From Candidatus Symbiopectobacterium sp. NZEC151 (GTDB taxonomy: Bacteria; Pseudomonadota; Gammaproteobacteria; Enterobacterales; Enterobacteriaceae): a stretch of DNA of 64,000 nt. The notes beneath the pieces were generated by a model that was given only the letters and a program-made list of their open reading frames with translations, did not search any database and had not been told where the DNA came from. The stretch lies in NCBI RefSeq assembly GCF_025962655.1, contig NZ_JAGFPE010000001.1, forward strand, positions 1,240,001 through 1,304,000. Reading direction: 5' to 3'. The position numbers were made by a program, and so were the translations under genes. Below are positions 56,592-64,000 of this stretch, in pieces; positions within the stretch are counted from its first letter, which is position 1, and every line of letters begins with the position of its first letter.

Positions 56592-58562
56592 ATGAATATA
56601 AACTATCGTCCCGATATTGATGGCCTTCGAGCCATTGCCGTTTTATCCGTTATCGCTTTTCATTTAAATCCGCACTGGCTTCACGGTGGCTTTATTGGCG
56701 TTGATATTTTCTTTGTAATATCGGGTTATTTAATCACTAAAATTATTTACACCGACATCTTAAACAAAGAGTTTAGCTTTAAATCTTTTTATCAGAGAAG
56801 AATTAACCGCATTTTACCGGTCTTTTTTGTGGTCATGTTCTGCACGACTTTTGCAGCGTGGTATGTGTTATTGCCGAATGATTTCACGCTGTTTATGGAG
56901 AGTTTAAAGTCAACCACTTTCTTTTGGGAAAATATGTGGTTTGCTTATAATACAGGTGGCTATTGGGATTCATCGGCAACAGATATGCCAATACTACATA
57001 CCTGGAGCTTAGCCGTTGAAGAGCAGTTTTATATTGCACTGCCTTTTTTATTATTCTTTTTTTTTAGATTAAGATTTAATCGTTCAAAAATTTTAGTGAC
57101 GCTTGGGCTAATTGCGTTCATCTCATTTTCACTGGCGCAACTGTCACCGCTATCAGCATTTTTAACCAAGTATAATTACTATTCACTTATCACAGGCAGA
57201 GCTGGTGAGCTATTAATTGGATCTATCATTGGCATTTTGTCAGTTAAAAGATCAATGAAAATTGGTGAGATAGTGCGTGATGATAAAAATCATCTAACTA
57301 TTAAAAATAGCTTAACAATAATCGGATTTTTGATGATGTTATTGTCAATTATCTTCTTATCTGAAAAACATCTATTTCCGAGTTTTTGGGCAGTTATTCC
57401 CACTATCGGCGTAGCGTTAATTATTTTTTGTTACGATAAGAATACTTATGTAGCTAAATTACTTTCGATTAAACCCATCGTTTTCATCGGCACAATTTCA
57501 TTTTCGTTATATTTGTGGCACTGGCCGATTATTGTGCTTGCTCGTAAATATTCATTCATTGATAACTTTACGACTATCAATGAATATTTAGTCGTTATTT
57601 TACTTATTACTTTTCTTTCATTATTTAGCTTTTATGTGGTTGAGAAACCTTGTCGTAAATATAAGAAAACCTTTAAATTCTCATTGATTGCGTATTACAT
57701 GATCCCCTCTGCTATAATTCTTATGATTTATGCATTTGAAGGAAAAATAAATTCATCATCTTATGCAAAATATGAAGAAGCAGTTAAGCCATATAAATTA
57801 CAAACACAATACTTAAATCCTGAGAATGATTTTTGTGACGGAAGAATTATAGGAAATTGTGTGTTTGGTGATAAATCTAAAAAACCAGAAATATTGATGA
57901 TTGGGGACTCTCATGCCGGGCATTACTCTCCTTATTTGGATGAGGCAGGTAAAAAATATGAGTTTGCAGTAAAAATCATCAGTTACCATGGATGTGAATT
58001 TTTACCTGAGCAAGAAGATGAAAACGAATGGGCTGTTTTATCGCAAAAAGAACCTTGCATAAAAGCAATGAATGATATAAAAAACGAAATTGACCAATAT
58101 CCAATAATCATCTATGCCTTAAAATATAACTTATTTCCAATAGGATCTGAGTTTTTAGCGAGTAAATACTTGCCCAAGATGGTTTCAAAATTAAAAGAAC
58201 AGCAAGTGATTGTGTTAGCTCAAGTTCCAACGATTAGCGAAAATGAACGGTTAAAGTTTATGAATGCTTTTTTAAAAGGGAAACATTACCAATCTAATGA
58301 ATTTTTAACTTATGGAGAGACAATTGCAAATAACTTAGTTAAAAGTGAGTTGAAAGGTAAAGCTATATTTTTCGATCCTTTATCATATTTAGATGAAAAC
58401 GCTAAAAAAGAATGGCCTATATACCATGGATTAATGGCGTACTCATTTCATAGCCATTTAAATGAATATGTTACTCGAAAATGGTCTGAAGAGGTACTTC
58501 CAAAGCAAAAAGAATTTTGGGAGAGTGTTTTAAAAAAGATGAATAATAAAGCGGTAAATTAG
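56592..58562 (+). CDS. OafA/YrhL-like acyltransferase with C-terminal SGNH domain
   Basis: Membrane O-acyltransferase, 656 residues. The N-terminal AT3 domain (about 1-360, ten or so TM helices) starts INYRPDIDGLRAIAVLSVIA and has FFVISGYLITKII near 38 and WSLAVEEQFYIALP near 142. A periplasmic SGNH hydrolase-like domain follows, with the Ser motif MIGDSHAGHY near 437 and a histidine motif SFHSHLNEY near 618. Such proteins acetylate O-antigen or other surface polysaccharides and are common phage or island cargo. Codon use is strongly AT-rich, unlike the sap genes. Confidence 0.9.
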   Translation: MNINYRPDIDGLRAIAVLSVIAFHLNPHWLHGGFIGVDIFFVISGYLITKIIYTDILNKEFSFKSFYQRRINRILPVFFVVMFCTTFAAWYVLLPNDFTLFMESLKSTTFFWENMWFAYNTGGYWDSSATDMPILHTWSLAVEEQFYIALPFLLFFFFRLRFNRSKILVTLGLIAFISFSLAQLSPLSAFLTKYNYYSLITGRAGELLIGSIIGILSVKRSMKIGEIVRDDKNHLTIKNSLTIIGFLMMLLSIIFLSEKHLFPSFWAVIPTIGVALIIFCYDKNTYVAKLLSIKPIVFIGTISFSLYLWHWPIIVLARKYSFIDNFTTINEYLVVILLITFLSLFSFYVVEKPCRKYKKTFKFSLIAYYMIPSAIILMIYAFEGKINSSSYAKYEEAVKPYKLQTQYLNPENDFCDGRIIGNCVFGDKSKKPEILMIGDSHAGHYSPYLDEAGKKYEFAVKIISYHGCEFLPEQEDENEWAVLSQKEPCIKAMNDIKNEIDQYPIIIYALKYNLFPIGSEFLASKYLPKMVSKLKEQQVIVLAQVPTISENERLKFMNAFLKGKHYQSNEFLTYGETIANNLVKSELKGKAIFFDPLSYLDENAKKEWPIYHGLMAYSFHSHLNEYVTRKWSEEVLPKQKEFWESVLKKMNNKAVN

Positions 58563-58678
58563 GTTTAGTTAAAAGGCAAGGTAACCAGTTAGTATAACTG
58601 GTTTAATGAGACTATAATTTAAATTGTGTAATTGCCTGTTTTTGATGTGTTCACGCCAACAACGGAGACAGGCACATT

Positions 58679-58748
58679 ATGGACGAAAAGAAGCTTAAGG
58701 CACTCGCTACCGAACTGGCCTAAGGCCTTAAAACAGAAGAAGATCTCT
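58679..58748 (+). mobile_element. IS256-family transposase fragment (N-terminus only)
   Basis: ATGGACGAAAAGAAGC encodes MDEKKLKALATELA, then an in-frame stop, then GLKTEEDL: the first residues of an IS256-type transposase (usual start MDEKKLKALAAELAKGLKTEADL). The fragment breaks off at about 58748, where an IS3 fragment begins. Non-functional. Confidence 0.75.
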
Positions 58749-58749
58749 G

Positions 58750-58914
58750 GGCTGACACCACCAAGGTGACTGTGTTGGCGCGTCCGGTTGTAGAAGACTT
58801 CAATGTAATCGAAGATATCGGCGCTGGCCAGCGCGCGGGTTTTGTAGATCCGCTTACTGATGCGTTCTTTTTTCAGCGAACTGAAGAACGATTCTGCTAC
58901 CGCATTACAATAAA
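58750..58914 (-). mobile_element. IS3-family transposase orfB fragment (C-terminal part)
   Basis: The reverse strand encodes AVAESFFSSLKKERI, then RALASADIFDYIEVFYNRTR and HSHLGGVS, the C-terminal catalytic region of IS3-family transposases including the DDE glutamate region. No N-terminal part and no inverted repeats are present. Joined directly to the IS256 fragment. Confidence 0.85.
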
Positions 58915-59338
58915 GGAATCATTAATTCTTACGTTACTGAATTAAAAGATCTCCATAAGCCAGATCCCGTGGATAGCCAAAGAAAATATATTCCTTAAGA
59001 GCAGTGCCGATGACCCTGTCGCTGCTGCTTATCGTCCCTGATGTTTGCAAACCCAAGCGTCGCATCCCCTATCACCTTCGGTTCAGTATGGTCTCTGCCC
59101 CGGCGTGGCAACGCTTTCTGTTAGCTTCCTGCCGTGCGCACCAAATAAACAACGATCGATTATTCGAAATATTCACGCATCCGGATAGCATTACACTCAT
59201 CAAATCTTTTGCTATGTTGCTGTAACCTGTGCGGATTTAGCGCTATGATAGAGGGTGATTATAATAGAATTTCAGCTATGGGCGGCAGAGATACTTAATT
59301 GATATCATTATATTTTTTAATCATAAGGAGTATCTTGA

Positions 59339-60421
59339 ATGAAAAAAAAACACCTTCTTTATTTTATGTTTCCGCTGTTTTTTTCTGTGCAATTTAGTGC
59401 AGAATCCTGTACCAGCCTGGCCATTTTGGATACCAACAATAATTTATACCATGGCCGTACGCTTGAGCTAACGACAGACCTCCCTTCCTGGATAACCTAT
59501 TATCCTGAAAACACGGTTTTTCAGAAGAAGACACCCGATGGAGAAAATGGGGTACGCTATCAGTCTCATTTCAAAATACTTGCGATTAGTACCAAGGTAT
59601 ATGACGATGGTGATATATATAACATTTTCCAAGGAATGAATAGCGGAGGGCTTTCATTCAGTGCCAACATGATAAATAGCGCTGAGCTTGATGATTTAAA
59701 GCCCAATGAATATAAAGATGCCATCCCAGTCACTGCGATAGGCGAATGGGCCTTATCTCAATTTTCTAGCGTCAGTGAAGTCAAAGCGTCGGTAGAAAAG
59801 ACTAAATTTCGCTCGCCTGTGATTAAAGGATTTGGCAACATTAAAGCGCCATTTCATTATGCGTTTTATGATAAAAACGGCGGCAGTATCGTTATTGAAG
59901 CTGTTGATGGTAAATTAAAGGTCTATGAAAATCCAACTCGCGTAATGACCAATGGACCTGGTTTCCCTTGGCACTTGCAGAATCTGAATAACTATACGCA
60001 ACTGACCAATGTTGATCGCTCTCACGCAACCCTTGGGAACATCCCCGTCAGTCAACCCGACAGCGGTATTGCCGTTTCGGCGCTGCCATCGTCAGACACC
60101 TCTGTAGGCCGATTCATTCGTGGTGTATTTTACACGACCTATGCGCAAAAGCCGGCAAATTCACAACTCGCGATGAATACGCTAGCGCACATTATGAACC
60201 GCTTTGACCGTATCAAAGATAGTAGTGTGGATGAGAAAAATGGGCAGGGAGACGCTAAACCATCGCAGACGGAATATACCGTATGGACAAGCCTGTCTGA
60301 CCTTACGCAAGGGAAAATGTTGGTGAAAGGATATACCGATATTAACTACACAGAATTCTCTTTTGATAAAATCAAAGACAAGAAAACGCCCTTTTTTGAA
60401 AGAATAAATGTGGAACAGTAA
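59339..60421 (+). CDS. Penicillin V acylase / choloylglycine hydrolase family Ntn-hydrolase
   Basis: Secreted amidase of 360 residues. The signal peptide ends at SAES, exposing Cys24 as the N-terminal nucleophile (CTSLAILDTNN-x-LYHGRTLE), the hallmark of the linear-amide C-N hydrolase family. Other matches: the arginine in HGRTLEL, MNSGGLSFSANM near 101, the conserved TNGPGFPWHLQNLNNY near 200 and the arginine in VGRFIRGVFY near 258. AAGGAG precedes the ATG. A related enzyme of Pectobacterium atrosepticum cleaves penicillin V and acyl-homoserine lactones, so quorum-signal degradation is possible but unproven. Lower GC than the sap genes. Confidence 0.88.
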   Translation: MKKKHLLYFMFPLFFSVQFSAESCTSLAILDTNNNLYHGRTLELTTDLPSWITYYPENTVFQKKTPDGENGVRYQSHFKILAISTKVYDDGDIYNIFQGMNSGGLSFSANMINSAELDDLKPNEYKDAIPVTAIGEWALSQFSSVSEVKASVEKTKFRSPVIKGFGNIKAPFHYAFYDKNGGSIVIEAVDGKLKVYENPTRVMTNGPGFPWHLQNLNNYTQLTNVDRSHATLGNIPVSQPDSGIAVSALPSSDTSVGRFIRGVFYTTYAQKPANSQLAMNTLAHIMNRFDRIKDSSVDEKNGQGDAKPSQTEYTVWTSLSDLTQGKMLVKGYTDINYTEFSFDKIKDKKTPFFERINVEQ

Positions 60422-60454
60422 ACGGCATCCAGGCAGTCCGCAGCGCAGGTGGTG

Positions 60455-60613
60455 ACCTTCGGTGATCCAGGTACCAAATTGCTGCCCGCGCTCTCTTGCC
60501 TGCGACGGGGATATAGAAGGATAATCACCTATGCTTAATGCTGCGGGTTTCTTTTCCCTGCGGCATCGGTAAGTAGCGCTACCGGAAATCGAGAGCCTGA
60601 CATTCAGTCTATG
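60455..60613 (-). pseudogene. Remnant of a P4-type tyrosine integrase (N-terminal part)
   Basis: On the minus strand HRLNVRLSISGSATYRC and REKKPAALSIGDYPSISPSQ, then ARERGQQFGTWITEG, match the N-terminal DUF4102 domain of P4-like integrases (pattern GDYPxxSLAEARERR). The catalytic domain is missing. The surrounding open frame (60182-60799) is not a real gene. It lies next to the right repeat, where an integrase gene would sit. Confidence 0.78.
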
Positions 60614-60726
60614 TGAATCATAGATTACCTCTACTTTGTTTCGGTGCTTTCCTGATCCAAGGTAATGATATGATTGATATAAGTAGAGTAACACCACATG
60701 CATCAAAAGCAGTTCAAGTGACATCA

Positions 60727-60741
60727 TATGCCCTTCGATAA
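60727..60741 (+). repeat. Right attachment-like repeat (attR), start of sapC
   Basis: TATGCCCTTCGATAA, identical to 55747-55761; its ATG is the sapC start codon. Confidence 0.85.
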
Positions 60742-61618
60742 CGTTTACAGTGAAAAGCGCCTGCCCAGCCGGGTGCGTGATATCTGGCAATTTTTCCATC
60801 GCGATACGCTGGCGATGATTGGGCTGTACGGCTTTTTGGCGCTGCTGTTTCTGTGTCTGTTTGGCTCAGCCATCGCCCCTTATGCCGTCGATCAGCAATT
60901 TTTGGGCTATCAGTTGTTACCGCCCTCCTGGTCACATTACGGTGAAGTCTCCTTCTTTCTCGGCACAGACGATCTCGGGCGCGATCTGTTAAGCCGGTTA
61001 CTAACCGGTACGGCGGCGACGGTCGGCTCGGCGCTAATCGTCACCTACGCGGCGGCTTTCTGCGGCATTGTGATCGGCACCTTAGCCGGCGTAACCCACG
61101 GCCTGCGCTCCGCATTATTGAACCATATTCTCGATACGCTGCTGTCAATACCGTCATTGCTGCTAGCCATCGTGGTGATCGCCTTTATCGGCCCGGATTT
61201 GGTCCATGCCATGCTGGCCGTGTGGCTGGCGCTGCTGCCGCGCATGGTGAGAACGCTCTACACCGCCGTGCACGATGAGATGGATAAGGAATATGTGATC
61301 GCCGCCCGGTTAGACGGCGCATCAACCCGCTATATCATTTGGTACGTGGTGTTGCCCAATATCGGGCCGGTGCTGGTGTCCGAGTTTACCCGTGCGCTCT
61401 CTATCGCCATTCTGGACATTTCCGCGCTGGGCTTTCTCGATTTGGGGGCCCAGATGCCGACGCCCGAATGGGGTGCCATGTTGGGCAATTCGTTGGAACT
61501 GGTGTATGCCGCGCCCTGGACGGTGATGTTGCCGGGTGTGGCCATTACCCTCAGCGTGCTGATTGTCAATCTGCTGGGTGATGGCATCCGCCGTTCCCTG
61601 CTGTCGCAAATGGATTAA
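60728..61618 (+). CDS. sapC: SapC ABC transporter permease
   Basis: Second inner-membrane permease of the Sap system, 296 residues, about six TM helices, with the family loop [19 protein letters not shown] near 185 and [16 protein letters not shown] near 237. It begins [11 protein letters not shown], corresponding to E. coli MPYDSVYSEKR. The start codon lies in the right repeat of the inserted element, so its former overlap with sapB is lost, and expression of sapCDF must now come through or from the element. There is no obvious ribosome site other than GTGACATC upstream. Confidence 0.96.
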   Translation: MPFDNVYSEKRLPSRVRDIWQFFHRDTLAMIGLYGFLALLFLCLFGSAIAPYAVDQQFLGYQLLPPSWSHYGEVSFFLGTDDLGRDLLSRLLTGTAATVGSALIVTYAAAFCGIVIGTLAGVTHGLRSALLNHILDTLLSIPSLLLAIVVIAFIGPDLVHAMLAVWLALLPRMVRTLYTAVHDEMDKEYVIAARLDGASTRYIIWYVVLPNIGPVLVSEFTRALSIAILDISALGFLDLGAQMPTPEWGAMLGNSLELVYAAPWTVMLPGVAITLSVLIVNLLGDGIRRSLLSQMD

Positions 61619-61633
61619 TGGCGGAGACGAACC

Positions 61634-62626
61634 ATGGCACTACTTGATATTCGTAATCTGACCATTGAATTCCTTACGCCTGACGGCCCGGTCAAGGCGG
61701 TCGATCGCGTCAGCATTACCCTGACCGAAGGGGAGATTCGCGGTCTGGTGGGCGAATCGGGATCGGGCAAGAGCCTTATCGCCAAAGCCATCTGCGGCGT
61801 GACCAAAGATAACTGGCGGGTAACCGCTGACCGCTTCCGCTTTGATGATATCGACTTGCTGCAACTGTCGCCCCGCGCCCGGCGTAAACTGGTCGGCCAT
61901 AACGTGTCGATGATTTTTCAGGAGCCGCAATCCTGTCTCGATCCTTCCGAGCACATTGGCAAACAGCTGATGCTTGCCATCCCCGGTTGGACCTATAAAG
62001 GCCGGTGGTGGCAACGCTTTCAGTGGCGCAAACGCCGCGCTATCGAGCTGTTGCACCGGGTTGGCATCAAAGATCACAAAGATATCATGCGCAGCTACCC
62101 CTACGAATTGACGGACGGCGAGTGCCAGAAGGTGATGATTGCCATCGCGTTGGCGAACCAGCCGCGCCTGCTGATCGCCGATGAACCGACCAATGCGATG
62201 GAATCTACCACCCAGGCGCAGATTTTCCGGCTACTGTCGCGGCTGAACCAGAACAATAACACCACCATTCTATTGATCAGCCATGACCTGCAAACCATGA
62301 GCAAGTGGGCCGATCGCATCAACGTGCTGTACTGCGGACAAACGGTGGAAAGCGCGCCGAGCGAAGATTTGATTACCGCACCGCACCACCCTTACACCCA
62401 GGCGTTGATCCGCGCCATGCCCGATTTCGGGCGCTCGCTGCCGCACAAGAGCAGACTCAACACGCTGCCGGGAGCCATTCCGTCCCTTGAATACCTGCCG
62501 GTAGGCTGCCGTTTGGGCCCGCGCTGCCCCTATTCGCAGAAAAAATGCATGCAGACGCCGCTGTTGGTATCGACCAAAAATCACTGGTTTGCCTGCCATT
62601 TCCCGCTTAATACGGAGGAGCAATGA
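61634..62626 (+). CDS. sapD: SapD ABC transporter ATP-binding protein
   Basis: ATPase subunit of 330 residues; in E. coli also needed for Trk potassium uptake. Walker [11 protein letters not shown] near residue 39, Q-loop [12 protein letters not shown], the variant signature [13 protein letters not shown] (also non-canonical in E. coli), Walker [13 protein letters not shown], and the oligopeptide-type C-terminal cysteine region [15 protein letters not shown]. It lies 15 bp after sapC and overlaps sapF. Confidence 0.96.
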   Translation: MALLDIRNLTIEFLTPDGPVKAVDRVSITLTEGEIRGLVGESGSGKSLIAKAICGVTKDNWRVTADRFRFDDIDLLQLSPRARRKLVGHNVSMIFQEPQSCLDPSEHIGKQLMLAIPGWTYKGRWWQRFQWRKRRAIELLHRVGIKDHKDIMRSYPYELTDGECQKVMIAIALANQPRLLIADEPTNAMESTTQAQIFRLLSRLNQNNNTTILLISHDLQTMSKWADRINVLYCGQTVESAPSEDLITAPHHPYTQALIRAMPDFGRSLPHKSRLNTLPGAIPSLEYLPVGCRLGPRCPYSQKKCMQTPLLVSTKNHWFACHFPLNTEEQ

Positions 62627-63441
62627 TGGATGACATTCTGCTCGAAGCGCGCAACCTGACCAAAACCTTCCGCTACCGTACCGGGTTGTTTCACCGCCAA
62701 CACGTTGAAGCCGTGAAATCGGTGAGTTTTACGCTGCGCGCGCGGCAGACGCTGGCAATCATCGGCGAGAACGGCTCGGGAAAATCGACCCTGGCGAAAA
62801 TGCTGGCGGGCGTCATTCCACCGACCTCCGGTGAACTGCTGATTAACGATCATCCGTTATGCTACGGCGATTATCGCTACCGCTGCCAGCAGGTACGCAT
62901 GATTTTTCAGGACGCGGGCAACGCGCTCAACCCGCGCCAGCGTATCGGCCAACTGCTCGATATGCCGCTGCGCTTGAATACCACGTTGAACGGCCACGAG
63001 CGGGAAAAAATGATCAACCAGACGCTGCAACAGGTAGGCTTGCGCCCTGACCACGCCTATTACTACCCACAGGCGCTGGCCCCCGGTCAAAAACAGCGCG
63101 TGGGGCTGGCGCGCGCGTTGATCTTGCAGCCCAAGGTGATCGTGGCGGATGAGGCACTGGCTTCGTTGGATATGTCGATGCGCTCGCAAATCATCAATTT
63201 GATGCTGGAACTCCAGGAGGAACAAGGGATCTCCTATATTTATGTCACTCAGCATCTGGGCATGATGAAGCATATCAGCGATCAGATCGTGGTGATGCAC
63301 GCCGGTGAAGTGGTAGAGCGAGGCAGCACGGCAGACGTGCTGGCAGCGCCGCTGCACGATTTGACCAAACGCCTGATTGCCAGCCACTTTGGCGAGGCGC
63401 TCAGCGCCGATGCCTGGCGCCGCGATGGTGCACAGTTTTAG
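62623..63441 (+). CDS. sapF: SapF ABC transporter ATP-binding protein
   Basis: Second ATPase of the Sap system, 272 residues: Walker [17 protein letters not shown] near 47, signature [15 protein letters not shown], Walker [15 protein letters not shown], and the H-loop in [17 protein letters not shown] overlap with sapD and GGAGG just upstream; a second ATG three bases later is also possible. Followed by fabI, as in E. coli. Confidence 0.96.
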   Translation: MMDDILLEARNLTKTFRYRTGLFHRQHVEAVKSVSFTLRARQTLAIIGENGSGKSTLAKMLAGVIPPTSGELLINDHPLCYGDYRYRCQQVRMIFQDAGNALNPRQRIGQLLDMPLRLNTTLNGHEREKMINQTLQQVGLRPDHAYYYPQALAPGQKQRVGLARALILQPKVIVADEALASLDMSMRSQIINLMLELQEEQGISYIYVTQHLGMMKHISDQIVVMHAGEVVERGSTADVLAAPLHDLTKRLIASHFGEALSADAWRRDGAQF

Positions 63442-63607
63442 CCGGATTCGCCAGCGCGACATCGCGGCAAACGCGCGGGTGATACTGCTCGGAGTACCCC
63501 ACGGGGGGCAACCATGCTAGAATCGCCCGGTTTACTCACTTCGAACGCCCCGATTAACGCATTCTGTGCAGGCGTTCGCAGCAACTATAATCACAAGGAT
63601 TACTGCT

Positions 63608-64000
63608 ATGGGTTTTCTAACCGGTAAGCGCATTTTGGTAACGGGTGTTGCCAGTAACCGCTCAATTGCATTCGGTATCGCACAGGCGATGCAACGCGAA
63701 GGCGCTGAACTGGCGTTTACGTACCAGAACGACAAGCTGAAATCGCGTGTTGAAGGTTTCGCACAAGAACTGGGTTCCAGCATCGTACTGCCGTGCGACG
63801 TTGCGGAAGATGCCAGCATCGAAGCCCTGTTTGCAGAACTGGCTAACGTATGGCCGACCTTTGACGGTTTTGTTCACTCCATCGCGTTCGCCCCGGGCGA
63901 TCAACTGGATGGTGATTACGTCAACGCCGTGACCCGTGACGGGTTCCGCGTGGCGCACGATATCAGTTCCTACAGCTTCGTGGCGATGGCTAAAGCCTGC
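63608..64000 (+). CDS. fabI: Enoyl-[acyl-carrier-protein] reductase FabI (5' part)
   Basis: NADH-dependent enoyl-ACP reductase, the last step of each fatty-acid elongation round. The first 131 residues are visible: [19 protein letters not shown] with the NAD-binding loop, [17 protein letters not shown] near 37, and [20 protein letters not shown] near 88. The active-site Tyr and Lys lie beyond the window. It has its own promoter region after sapF. Confidence 0.96.
   Translation, partial: MGFLTGKRILVTGVASNRSIAFGIAQAMQREGAELAFTYQNDKLKSRVEGFAQELGSSIVLPCDVAEDASIEALFAELANVWPTFDGFVHSIAFAPGDQLDGDYVNAVTRDGFRVAHDISSYSFVAMAKAC

Larger units (their letters stand above)
55747..60741. mobile_element. Integrated element splitting the sap operon between sapB and sapC
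   Basis: About 4.98 kb bounded by 15-bp direct repeats TATGCCCTTCGATAA at 55747-55761 and 60727-60741. The left copy holds the end of sapB; the right copy holds the start of sapC. In E. coli the two genes overlap here, so the repeat is the expected original junction, duplicated. Contents: SOS-boxed DinI-like gene, unknown 77-residue gene, SGNH acyltransferase, IS remnants, Ntn-hydrolase and an integrase fragment at the right end. Composition is much more AT-rich than the sap genes. It looks like a decayed integrase-mobilised island. Confidence 0.85.

Noticed and set aside
59004-59225. Plus-strand open frame of 73 residues between the IS scars and the acylase
   Set aside because: No recognisable family and no ribosome site, and it lies in degenerate transposon-derived sequence.
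60182-60799. Minus-strand open frame of 205 residues
   Set aside because: It runs through the Ntn-hydrolase 3' end, the integrase remnant and the sapC start. Only its middle (60455-60613) has homology, to an integrase N-terminus, so it is not an intact gene.

Overview
The window is chromosomal DNA of an enterobacterium (order Enterobacterales). Gene order and protein similarity follow the E. coli narGHJI-narK-narXL, chaA/chaC, rstAB-asr-ydgD, hrpA-azoR, ydbH-ldhA, ttcA-fnrS-zntB, uspF, tpx-tyrR-ycjFX-psp-sap-fabI neighbourhoods, but these blocks are shuffled relative to E. coli and several E. coli genes are missing (ydbL, pspD, ycjG, hslJ). Together with two tandem Aer-type receptors, this fits Pectobacteriaceae or a close relative better than E. 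coli itself. The genus cannot be fixed from the sequence alone.

Layout. 1-8554: anaerobic nitrate respiration (narG cut by the window edge, narK, and divergent narX-narL) with perfect FNR boxes and a NarL/NarP-type 7-2-7 site. 8603-17945: a PhzF-like enzyme, an acyltransferase, a DUF481 protein, chaC, a Fur-boxed siderophore-interacting protein, chaA, dauA and an unknown gene. 18264-24205: rstA-rstB followed directly by asr behind a RstA-box-like site, a YdgU-like 27-residue membrane protein, the protease ydgD and a GAF-EAL protein. 24386-37308: hrpA, azoR, ynbE-ydbH (no ydbL), two aer paralogues, ldhA and a DUF333 lipoprotein. 37440-39790: an AzuC/AzuCR-like small protein and RNA gene with a CRP-like site, then an AT-rich block with one orphan protein. 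39789-55761: ttcA, the FnrS small RNA, zntB, uspF, mppA and mpaA, tpx, tyrR, ycjF-ycjX, pspC-B-A with divergent pspF, a RyhB small RNA, then sapA-sapB. 55747-60741: an integrated element. 60728-64000: sapC-D-F and the start of fabI.

The most unusual structure is the roughly 5-kb element lodged exactly at the sapB/sapC junction. A 15-bp direct repeat (TATGCCCTTCGATAA) flanks it. The left copy supplies the sapB stop and the right copy supplies the sapC start, so both proteins stay intact while the sapABCDF operon is physically split. The element has a consensus-like LexA (SOS) box driving a DinI-like gene that appears frameshifted, a stop-start-coupled unknown 77-residue protein, an AT-rich membrane acyltransferase with an SGNH domain, a chimera of IS256- and IS3-family fragments, a penicillin-V-acylase/choloylglycine-hydrolase-type enzyme, and an integrase remnant next to the right repeat.

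Three small RNAs link metabolism to oxygen, iron and carbon: FnrS (with an FNR box about 42 bp upstream of its start), RyhB (with a Fur box over its promoter) and the AzuCR-like gene (with a CRP-like site inside its promoter). They were recognised by direct comparison with remembered E. coli sequences; no database search was possible.
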